A DNA stretch of 14,808 bases from assembly GCA_030643125.1 (NCBI GenBank), contig DAOWML010000019.1, positions 1-14,808 of the forward strand. Direction: 5' to 3'. Shown here piece after piece: positions 1 through 5,063 of the stretch (positions are counted from its first letter, which is position 1; each line of letters opens with the position of its first letter). Source of the stretch: Bacteroidales bacterium (GTDB lineage: Bacteria > Bacteroidota > Bacteroidia > Bacteroidales > UBA12077). Made by a program: the position numbers and the translations under genes. The notes below the pieces were generated by a model that had not been told where the DNA came from, ran no database searches, and saw nothing but the letters and a program-made list of their open reading frames with translations.

Positions 1-179
1 AAAGACCAGCAACTTACAAAAATATACTTTCCTAAATTTCCTATGTCTTGAGTTTCCGCTTCAAATTTATCATTTACTTCAGATAGTCTTGAAAAACGAA
101 TTGTTCTATTTTCCAAAATACATTTAAGAGTATTTAACTTTGTGCAATGATGTAGTATATCTGTGTGCTCCATAGCCAT
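1..179 (-). CDS. DUF2971-like protein, N-terminal part only (runs off the left edge)
   Basis: This frame is open from an ATG at 179 to the window edge, giving 59 codons with no stop. The product begins MAMEHTDILHHCTKLNTL, continues with ILENRTIRFSRLSEVND at about residues 21-37, and reaches YIFVSCWS at the edge. That order (a hydrophobic/aromatic start, a short helix, a T-[IL]-R-F-S-x-L-S-x-x-N-D segment, then a strand ending in SCWS) is what I know from DUF2971 proteins. These are poorly characterised and are often found in accessory regions. A second in-frame ATG at 173 is an equally possible start. No function can be assigned, and the C-terminal part is outside the window. The family call rests on motif memory and is moderately sure; that this is a real gene is likely. 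Confidence 0.6.
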   Translation of the reverse strand, partial: MAMEHTDILHHCTKLNTLKCILENRTIRFSRLSEVNDKFEAETQDIGNLGKYIFVSCWS

Positions 180-317
180 GTTACCTAACTATAAAATAGA
201 AGTAAAAAGTTCTTTCTATTTAATTATGTAGTAAATCTACAAATTATTTTAAAAACTATGAAACATGCTGATAATTACTAAAATATTGTTTGGCTTACAA
301 TATAAAATTTGATAAAC

Positions 318-423
318 AAAAAAACAAGCGAAAGGTGCTTATCTGCCCTGACTACCCTGACTGCCGTTAGGCAGGCGTCAGGCAGGCGCCACGGTTTGAC
401 TAAATTCAACTGTGGCTATTCGC
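318..423 (-). terminator. Multi-stem structured element ending in a U-tract, downstream of the BPL_N gene
   Basis: Read on the minus strand, the element starts with GCGAA (423-419). Next comes a 9-bp hairpin, GCCACAGTT/AACCGTGGC (416-388, one G-U pair, 11-nt loop). The GC-rich repeat hairpin (387-347) follows, then a short AAGC/GCTT stem (340-326). TTCGC (332-328), which overlaps that short stem, could instead pair with the opening GCGAA. The sequence then runs into seven U residues (324-318). It lies about 90 nt past the stop codon of the gene at 515-1567. It could be that gene's terminator, an elaborate 3' UTR, a small structured RNA, or simply a folded repeat. The base pairing is seen in the sequence; the role is inferred. 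Confidence 0.4.
347..387 (-). repeat. GC-rich hairpin repeat, copy A
   Basis: Copy A matches copy B (1657-1697) in inverted orientation, with 37 of 41 positions identical. Both contain a perfect 5-bp stem with a 4-nt loop, CTGCC-TAAC-GGCAG as read on the minus strand here. Outside it, CCTGA pairs with TCAGG across a 3-nt bulge. The base composition stands out sharply from the A/T-rich surroundings. It resembles the short palindromic (REP-like) repeats scattered through Bacteroidota intergenic DNA, although the genome-wide copy number cannot be seen from this window. Confidence 0.75.
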
Positions 424-514
424 AACTTTTATGTCTTAAAAATAAACAAAATAACTTCGTCAATTTTGTAAACTTTATTTCTTAACAAGCACTTAACAAT
501 TGGACACTCCTATT

Positions 515-1567
515 CTAATCGCTAATAATTAGTTTCTCTATATAGTTTATGCCATTAATTTCAATCTCAACTATATATATTCCTTTTGGAAAACATGACA
601 AATCTATCGATTTGTTTTTTGGTTTTTCAGATAATACAATTTGTCCAATTTGATTATAAATAACAACTCTCTCTATTTCTTGTCCATGATTAATTGCAAT
701 ATTTAAAATCTTGTTTGCCGGATTTGGGTAAATTTTAATATTCTGATTACAGGAGTATGAAAAATTTGGTACATTATTCGAGGTTGATATTGAATTTCCT
801 AAAAGCCAATCGGTTGCTGCCCACAGAAAGTTCCAGTCAGAACCGTTATCATTAAGCTCTTGTGCCACGTTTGTCTTATCTCTGTCGCTATCTTCTTCAA
901 TTTCGGGGTGTGGGCTAATAAGCAATACCCTGCCATTGCCATAATTAAAATTTATTATTGCAGGCCGGTTATAATAACCATCAAAAGTTGCAATTGTATC
1001 AAACACAGTATTTGAGTAGGGACTAAAAATTGAACCACCCCAATAAAGCATATCTTCGTTTTCTGATTCAAATTGGTTGATTTCATTTTCAAGATTCATT
1101 GTAAGTGTTGTCATATCATAATTATCCCAAACAGCCAATTCATTAATCGGACCAATAGATTTTCCCTGAAAAAGATTCAAAGGATAATCGTAAGTTACGC
1201 CTTGCCACACTAATTTATCACAAGCAAATTCCGCTCCGGCACAAATACCAATGTACGCATTACCTTCGGTAATCATTTCTTGTATATTTTGAATTCCTGT
1301 AGAATTTATGTCTGCATTATAATAATCGGCATCACCTCCGGGAAAATAAATCACCTTGTAAATTTTTTTTAATATTATCGTATTAACATCTTGTGCAGTA
1401 ACTCTATTATGCGACACGCCTTTCCAGTTAAGAAACTGTTCAAAAGCTACAATGCCATCTTCCCAGGCACCAATATTATTATCATGATAAATAGCAAAAT
1501 CATACTGCTCCTGTGCAAATGATGAATTTGCAATAAGTAATAATAAAAAAACACATATCTTTTTCAT
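515..1567 (-). CDS. Secreted BPL_N / class I glutamine-amidotransferase-like protein with T9SS sorting domain
   Basis: The 350-residue product starts with a clear signal peptide (about residues 1-19, MKKICVFLLLLIANSSFAQ). The body, about residues 22-258, has the marks of the class I glutamine-amidotransferase fold in the biotin-protein-ligase N-terminal (BPL_N) family. These are a PGGD turn (77-80), a nucleophile elbow GICAGA with Cys109, and SPHPE (218-222), whose His220 and Glu222 would complete a Cys-His-Glu triad. Residues about 274-350 form a type A type IX secretion sorting domain, with IYPNPANKILNI near its start and the usual KGIYIVEI and final KLIIS strands. The protein is therefore probably exported through the outer membrane and released or anchored at the surface. 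No ligase or synthetase domain follows, so this is not a biotin ligase. The substrate is unknown; peptidase-like or amidase-like activity is possible. The gene stands alone between two inverted repeat copies. Confidence 0.85.
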   Translation of the reverse strand: MKKICVFLLLLIANSSFAQEQYDFAIYHDNNIGAWEDGIVAFEQFLNWKGVSHNRVTAQDVNTIILKKIYKVIYFPGGDADYYNADINSTGIQNIQEMITEGNAYIGICAGAEFACDKLVWQGVTYDYPLNLFQGKSIGPINELAVWDNYDMTTLTMNLENEINQFESENEDMLYWGGSIFSPYSNTVFDTIATFDGYYNRPAIINFNYGNGRVLLISPHPEIEEDSDRDKTNVAQELNDNGSDWNFLWAATDWLLGNSISTSNNVPNFSYSCNQNIKIYPNPANKILNIAINHGQEIERVVIYNQIGQIVLSEKPKNKSIDLSCFPKGIYIVEIEINGINYIEKLIISD

Positions 1568-1656
1568 GAGAATAAATTTGTGTTATACATTTGTGTTTCA
1601 AATAAATACAATCGCTATTTTTAGCTTCTATATTTCAATTACCATGGAACATTCAT

Positions 1657-1697
1657 GCCTGCCTGTCGCCTGCCTAACGGCAGACAGGGCAGACAGG
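1657..1697 (+). repeat. GC-rich hairpin repeat, copy B
   Basis: This is the inverted partner of 347-387, lying about 90 nt upstream of the BPL_N gene start. The core CTGCC-TAAC-GGCAG stem-loop is identical. The outer arms read CCTGT and ACAGG, where copy A has CCTGA and TCAGG, so both sides have changed and pairing is kept. The 3' end carries a second ACAGG that changes in the same way. No transposase, integrase or third copy lies nearby. Confidence 0.75.
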
Positions 1698-1759
1698 TTG
1701 TAAACGCTAGTGCATAAATGTGTAAATAATTAAAAGAATTTATTTTTATTGTCTTTTTG

Positions 1760-1787
1760 TGAACCGACGGGTTAACCCGTCAGTTCA
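1760..1787. repeat. Near-perfect 28-nt palindrome centred on GTTAAC
   Basis: The core GACGGGTTAACCCGTC (1766-1781) is a perfect 16-nt palindrome. Arms TGAAC and GTTCA extend it, with a single C/A mismatch between core and arms. It lies about 70 nt past the pyk stop codon (minus strand). No U-tract follows on the minus strand, so it is not a classical terminator. It could be a protein-binding site or another short intergenic palindromic repeat. It is the only copy in the window. Confidence 0.7.
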
Positions 1788-1856
1788 TTGATGTTTCATG
1801 TATTTCTTAATTTATAGATTTGGTTATTCGCCTTGTTGCTATTATTTATCAAGATA

Positions 1857-3275
1857 TTATTCCAAATTCACCAATAAATTTTCTATTGTTCCTATTTCAG
1901 TATATGAAACACCGTAACTTCTGCCAAAATTACCAGCAACAATAACTAACAAATCATCTTTGGTAAATGTATATTTATCAATCAATGTAGTTAAAGCTTC
2001 GGATAAAAACTCATGTGATGTTTCCTTAGGCTCCATATAATCGGCATTAACACCATAACTTAAAGCCATTTCGCGCATGGTACGTTTTGAGTAACACTGG
2101 GCAAATATAGGTTTTGCACCACGATACGCAGCCAAACTCCTTAATGTTTTACCCGATGTTGAATCAGCAATTATGGCTTTTGCATCCATTCTTATTGCTC
2201 CCTTAACAGCTGCCTTACACAAATATGCTGCAACTTTATTGTTAATTATTACTGTCTGAATATCATTAAAAGGCTCTTTTGTTTTTTCAACTTCCATGGC
2301 AATTTTCGCCATGGTGCAAACCGATTCAACAGGATATGCACCATTAGCAGTTTCCCCACTAAGCATTATTGCATCAGTATTTCTGTATACAGCACTAGCT
2401 ACATCGTTTACCTCAGCGCGGGTAGGTCTTGGATTCTTAATCATTGAATGCAACATTTGAGTAGCTACAATAACAGGTTTTCGTTTTTCAATACATTTAC
2501 TTATCAGATATCGTTGCAATCCGGGTATTTGCTCATAAGGTATTTCAACTGCCAAATCGCCACGAGCAACCATAACACCATAAGCATGATTCAAAATCTC
2601 ATCAATATTATCGACTCCCTGCTGATTTTCTATTTTAGCAATAATTTTTATTTTACTATTCTGAGCATCCAATAATTTTTGTATCTCAATAACATCTTCT
2701 TTGCTTCGTACAAACGAGTGAGCAATAAAATCAATATCCTGCTCAATAGCTAATTGAATAAACTCCTTATCTCTTTGACTTAATGATGGTAAATTAAATA
2801 CAACATTTGGAACATTCACCCCTTTTCTTCCTCCAACAACACCATCGTTTGTAGCTTCACATAACAAAGAACCGGGTTGTTTTTCAATTACTTTTAACTC
2901 AACATAACCATCGTCAATTAATATTGTTGATTTATCAGGAACATCTTTTTCAAAATCTATATATGAAACATAAATACATTCATCTGTAGTTTCTTTAGAA
3001 GGATCACCAATAAGCTTAATTTTCTGCCCTGCTTTTAATTCTACAACCTTATCGGTTTTTACAGTTCTAACTTCCGGCCCTTTGGTATCAATTAAAAGAG
3101 CAATTTTTTCAGATACCTGTCTAACATCATTAATAACTTTAAGTGCATCTTTGGGAGTTTGGTGAGCTGTATTCATTCGTACAACATTCATTCCTTCCTT
3201 ATACAAGGATTCGATAAATGCAGGAGTGCAAGTCTTATCCGATATAGTGGCAACAATTTTGGTTTTTTTTATCAT
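1857..3275 (-). CDS. pyk: Pyruvate kinase
   Basis: The product transfers phosphate from phosphoenolpyruvate to ADP, giving pyruvate and ATP as the last step of glycolysis in the cytoplasm. At 472 residues it has the usual bacterial length. Landmarks in order are: KIVATISDK at the N-terminus; Arg33 and Asn35 of the RMN turn; DTKGPEVRT (63-71), which leads into the lid (B) domain (about 72-155); AKIENQQG (213-220) with catalytic Lys214 and Glu216; ARGDLAVE (237-244) with metal-binding Asp240; ATQMLHSM with Thr272; PTRAEVNDVASAV (284-296); and LSGETANG (305-312). The C-terminal domain spans about 340-472. The usual NFSH turn reads NTAH here (35-38), so the Ser that helps hold potassium is Ala. 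The gene follows aroQ on the same strand with a 74-nt gap holding two palindromes. An ATG at 3275 starts it directly at the conserved N-terminus. Confidence 0.96.
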   Translation of the reverse strand: MIKKTKIVATISDKTCTPAFIESLYKEGMNVVRMNTAHQTPKDALKVINDVRQVSEKIALLIDTKGPEVRTVKTDKVVELKAGQKIKLIGDPSKETTDECIYVSYIDFEKDVPDKSTILIDDGYVELKVIEKQPGSLLCEATNDGVVGGRKGVNVPNVVFNLPSLSQRDKEFIQLAIEQDIDFIAHSFVRSKEDVIEIQKLLDAQNSKIKIIAKIENQQGVDNIDEILNHAYGVMVARGDLAVEIPYEQIPGLQRYLISKCIEKRKPVIVATQMLHSMIKNPRPTRAEVNDVASAVYRNTDAIMLSGETANGAYPVESVCTMAKIAMEVEKTKEPFNDIQTVIINNKVAAYLCKAAVKGAIRMDAKAIIADSTSGKTLRSLAAYRGAKPIFAQCYSKRTMREMALSYGVNADYMEPKETSHEFLSEALTTLIDKYTFTKDDLLVIVAGNFGRSYGVSYTEIGTIENLLVNLE

Positions 3276-3294
3276 AGTTTAGTTTATAGTTTAG

Positions 3295-3314
3295 AGACAC
3301 AATGCATTGCGTCT
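3295..3314. repeat. Near-perfect palindrome with AATGCATT core, between aroQ and pyk
   Basis: AGACACAATGCATTGCGTCT is a 20-nt palindrome with one A/C mismatch pair. It sits 20 nt upstream of the pyk ATG. No U-tract follows on the minus strand. It may be a regulator site for pyk or a small intergenic repeat. Confidence 0.55.
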
Positions 3315-3316
3315 TT

Positions 3317-3335
3317 ACAGTATTCCGAATACTGT
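3317..3335. repeat. Perfect 9-bp inverted repeat with 1-nt centre, between aroQ and pyk
   Basis: ACAGTATTC and GAATACTGT flank a single C. The site lies 15 nt past the aroQ stop, next to the 3295-3314 palindrome. The near-absent loop fits a dimeric protein-binding site or cruciform better than an RNA hairpin terminator, and no U-tract follows. Confidence 0.55.
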
Positions 3336-3349
3336 TATCATTACAAAGA

Positions 3350-3778
3350 TTATTTCGTTTTTAATATTCTAAGGCTTTCAAGAGCTAATCTATAGCTATC
3401 TAATCCAAATCCTGAAATACTTCCGATACACTCAGGTGCTATTAAGGATTTATGGCGATACTCTTCCCGTGCATAAACATTGGAAATATGCACTTCAACA
3501 ACAGGTGATTTAATAGCTTTAATTGCATCTGCTATAGCAACAGATGTGTGCGTATAACCTCCTGCATTTAATATAATTCCTTCATAATTAAAACCGGTTT
3601 CATGCAATTTATTAATTATTTCTCCCTCAACATTCGATTGATAATAATCTATCTGGATATTTCCATAATGTTCATGAAGTAACTTTAGGTATTCTTCAAA
3701 AGTGATTTCTCCGTATATATCTTTTTCACGGGTTCCTAATAAATTCAGGTTTGGCCCATTTATAATCTGAATTTTCAT
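3350..3778 (-). CDS. aroQ: 3-dehydroquinate dehydratase, type II
   Basis: The product removes water from 3-dehydroquinate to give 3-dehydroshikimate, the third step of the shikimate pathway to aromatic amino acids. At 142 residues it has the size of the small dodecameric type II enzymes. Conserved pieces are: GPNLNLLGTRE (8-18) with the lid Arg17; catalytic Tyr22, five residues on as in characterised members; QSNVEGEII (47-55); NAGGYTHTS (71-79); VEVHISN (94-100) with catalytic His97; and REEYRHKS (104-111). The ATG at 3778 sits directly before the conserved MKIQIINGPN start. It is divergent from xerD and is followed on the same strand by pyk, with which it may be co-transcribed. Confidence 0.96.
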   Translation of the reverse strand: MKIQIINGPNLNLLGTREKDIYGEITFEEYLKLLHEHYGNIQIDYYQSNVEGEIINKLHETGFNYEGIILNAGGYTHTSVAIADAIKAIKSPVVEVHISNVYAREEYRHKSLIAPECIGSISGFGLDSYRLALESLRILKTK

Positions 3779-3805
3779 GTTTCTTTATTTATTTAAATTC
3801 TTATG

Positions 3806-3813
3806 CAAATTTA
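3806..3813 (-). promoter_or_regulatory. Putative -7 box for aroQ
   Basis: On the minus strand this reads TAAATTTG, matching the Bacteroidota TAnnTTTG -7 element. It would start transcription about 20 nt before the aroQ ATG. No good -33 TTTG lies at the expected distance, so support is limited. Confidence 0.35.
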
Positions 3814-3824
3814 AGCATAAACAT

Positions 3825-3832
3825 TAACTTTG
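3825..3832 (+). promoter_or_regulatory. Putative -7 box for xerD
   Basis: TAACTTTG matches TAnnTTTG and would place the transcription start near 3839, upstream of the ATG at 3866. The last three bases are the TTG that would be the first codon of a longer xerD frame. If this is the promoter, that TTG would not be transcribed and the ATG must be used. No clear -33 element is visible. Confidence 0.4.
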
Positions 3833-3865
3833 AACGATGGTAGTTCTATTATTAACAATTTTTTA

Positions 3866-4765
3866 ATGAACTGGGATAAAAGCATAATACAATTTAAAAA
3901 TTTTCTAAAGCTTGAAAAATCTTTATCTGATAATTCTATTACTGCTTACGAAACTGATATTCGAAAACTTGTTACATACATTGAAATAAAAAAATTGAAC
4001 ATTTCTCCAATAAATGTAAAGTTACAGGATTTAAAAAACTTTATAGAATGGATCAATGAGCTTGAGTTAAATGCCCGATCTCAAGCCAGAATAATTTCCG
4101 GATTAAAAGCATTTTTTAAATATTTGATTCTTGAAGATATTATTGAAACAGATCCTAGTAGTTTATTAGAGTCGCCCAGGTTAGGCCGCAAATTACCGGA
4201 AGTGCTATCTATTGAAGAAATTGATCGTATTATTGCTGCAATTGATTTAAGTAAACCTGAAGGACAACGAAATAAAGCAATTATTGAAACACTGTATAGT
4301 TGCGGACTTCGTGTATCGGAACTAATTAACTTAAAAATAACGAATCTGTATTTTAATGACGGTTTTATTCGGGTTGTTGGTAAGGGCGACAAGGAACGTC
4401 TTGTACCAATTGGCCAAAAAGCTATGAAAGAAATAAAATATTATTTTCAGGATCGCAATTTGCAACCAAACATCGATAAATCAAGTCAAAATATTGTTTT
4501 TCTAAATCGCAGAGGTAAACAAATAACCCGTGTTATGATTTTTACAATTATTAAAAATTTAGCCAAAAAAGCAGGAATTAAAAAGAATATTAGCCCACAT
4601 ACTTTTCGCCATTCATTTGCCTCTCATCTGATCGATGGTGGTGCTGATTTACGTGCCGTACAAGAAATGTTAGGCCATGAATCTATTATTACAACAGAAA
4701 TTTATACACATCTTGACCGCGAATATTTGCGCGATGCCATAATCCGGTTCCATCCGAGAGCCTGA
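3866..4765 (+). CDS. xerD: Tyrosine recombinase XerD (site-specific, chromosome dimer resolution)
   Basis: The product cuts and rejoins DNA at dif with its partner XerC to resolve chromosome dimers before division. From the ATG at 3866 it has 299 residues, the normal XerC/D length. The N-terminal SAM-like core-binding domain covers about 1-100. The catalytic domain follows, with Arg149 (CGLRVSEL), Lys173 (GKGDKER), His245 and Arg248 (HTFRHSF), His271 (LGHESI) and the nucleophile Tyr280 (IYTH). These positions are one higher than the E. coli XerD residues, and the terminal HPRA also matches XerD, which favours XerD over XerC or an integrase. The frame stays open upstream to a TTG at 3830, which I reject as the start. 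No att sites or phage genes adjoin it, so it is very probably the housekeeping enzyme. Confidence 0.9.
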   Translation: MNWDKSIIQFKNFLKLEKSLSDNSITAYETDIRKLVTYIEIKKLNISPINVKLQDLKNFIEWINELELNARSQARIISGLKAFFKYLILEDIIETDPSSLLESPRLGRKLPEVLSIEEIDRIIAAIDLSKPEGQRNKAIIETLYSCGLRVSELINLKITNLYFNDGFIRVVGKGDKERLVPIGQKAMKEIKYYFQDRNLQPNIDKSSQNIVFLNRRGKQITRVMIFTIIKNLAKKAGIKKNISPHTFRHSFASHLIDGGADLRAVQEMLGHESIITTEIYTHLDREYLRDAIIRFHPRA

Positions 4766-4775
4766 TACAATGATA

Positions 4776-4799
4776 AATGATTAATGAATAATGATTAAT
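4776..4799. repeat. Short direct repeat after xerD
   Basis: The 10-mer AATGATTAAT occurs at 4776-4785 and again at 4790-4799, within a run of TGATAA/TTAATGAA-like sequence just past the xerD stop. It is low-complexity A/T-rich DNA with no evident role. Confidence 0.4.
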
Positions 4800-4824
4800 T
4801 AAATTAGAAATTCCAAAAATCACA

Positions 4825-4861
4825 TCCTCTCTTCTTCTCATCCTCTCCTTTTCTCCTTTTC
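4825..4861. repeat. 37-nt pyrimidine-only tract (one purine)
   Basis: All bases but A4840 are C or T. It contains two kinds of internal duplication: CATCCTCTC at 4823-4831 and 4839-4847, and CTCCTTTT twice in tandem at 4845-4860. Such a tract is prone to slippage and can adopt triplex structure. It lies in the 298-nt gap between xerD and ppdK; the rest of that gap holds the palindrome at 4882-4903 and the promoter box at 4989-4996. Confidence 0.7.
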
Positions 4862-4881
4862 ACATTTCACTTATTAAACCA

Positions 4882-4903
4882 TTTTCACAAACGTTTGCAA
4901 AAA
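4882..4903. promoter_or_regulatory. Operator-like palindrome with CAAACGTTTG centre, upstream of ppdK
   Basis: The central ten bases (4888-4897) are a perfect palindrome. Outer TTTT and AAAA arms also pair, separated from the core by CA on each side. A central AACGTT flanked by A/T is the usual form of LacI/GalR-family operators such as the E. coli Cra site. It lies about 85 nt upstream of the putative ppdK -7 box. No regulator gene of that family is in the window, so the role is inferred from shape only. Confidence 0.35.
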
Positions 4904-4988
4904 GTATTAAAAAATAGTTTAATAATTATTTTATCCGAATTTGTAATAAAATATTCAATTTAAAGGCCTCGATTTGGTAATTTTTGAA

Positions 4989-4996
4989 TATATTTG
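4989..4996 (+). promoter_or_regulatory. Putative -7 box for ppdK
   Basis: TATATTTG matches TAnnTTTG exactly and would give an A/T-rich leader of about 60 nt before the ppdK ATG. A TTTG at 4973-4976 is only 12 nt upstream, shorter than the usual 19-20 nt to the -33 element, so the upstream half is not supported. Confidence 0.4.
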
Positions 4997-5063
4997 TATC
5001 CTACAATATTTTTTATTAAAGCAATCATATTCAATTATTTACAAATAATAAATACATTAAAAA

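Larger units (their letters stand above)
180..514. other. Intergenic region with a GC-rich repeat and a multi-stem element
   Basis: No coding sequence can be supported here. The region is very A/T-rich except for a GC-rich island at about 343-416, which holds one repeat copy (347-387) and an adjacent hairpin (388-416). Both are described in their own entries. Bases 180-317 show nothing recognisable beyond presumed upstream sequence of the gene at 1-179; I could not find a convincing TAnnTTTG box there. Confidence 0.6.

Noticed and set aside
515..1567. Biotin-protein ligase
   Set aside because: Only the BPL_N-like domain is present. There is no ligase catalytic domain, and the protein is secreted.
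347..1697. Integron attC sites, because copy A contains GTTAGGC and copy B contains GCCTAAC
   Set aside because: An attC site needs the two core motifs facing each other within one short site in the order RYYYAAC then GTTRRRY. Here each copy has one core, and the order across the pair is reversed and over 1 kb apart.
347..1697. Terminal inverted repeats of an insertion sequence around the BPL_N gene
   Set aside because: No transposase lies between them, the repeats are internally hairpin-forming, and no target-site duplication was evident outside them.
347..1697. CRISPR repeats
   Set aside because: There are only two copies, in opposite orientation, with a gene between them and no spacer array.
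2448..2675. Open frames on the plus strand antisense to pyk (also 3159-3395)
   Set aside because: They lie inside or across strongly conserved genes, show no recognisable domain, and have the composition of a shadow frame.
3830..3865. TTG start extending xerD by 12 residues
   Set aside because: The TTG coincides with a promoter-like box, and the extra residues do not fit the family's usual start.
3866..4765. Phage or integrative-element integrase
   Set aside because: Length, catalytic spacing and the HPRA end fit the housekeeping XerD. No attachment site, tRNA gene or phage genes are nearby.
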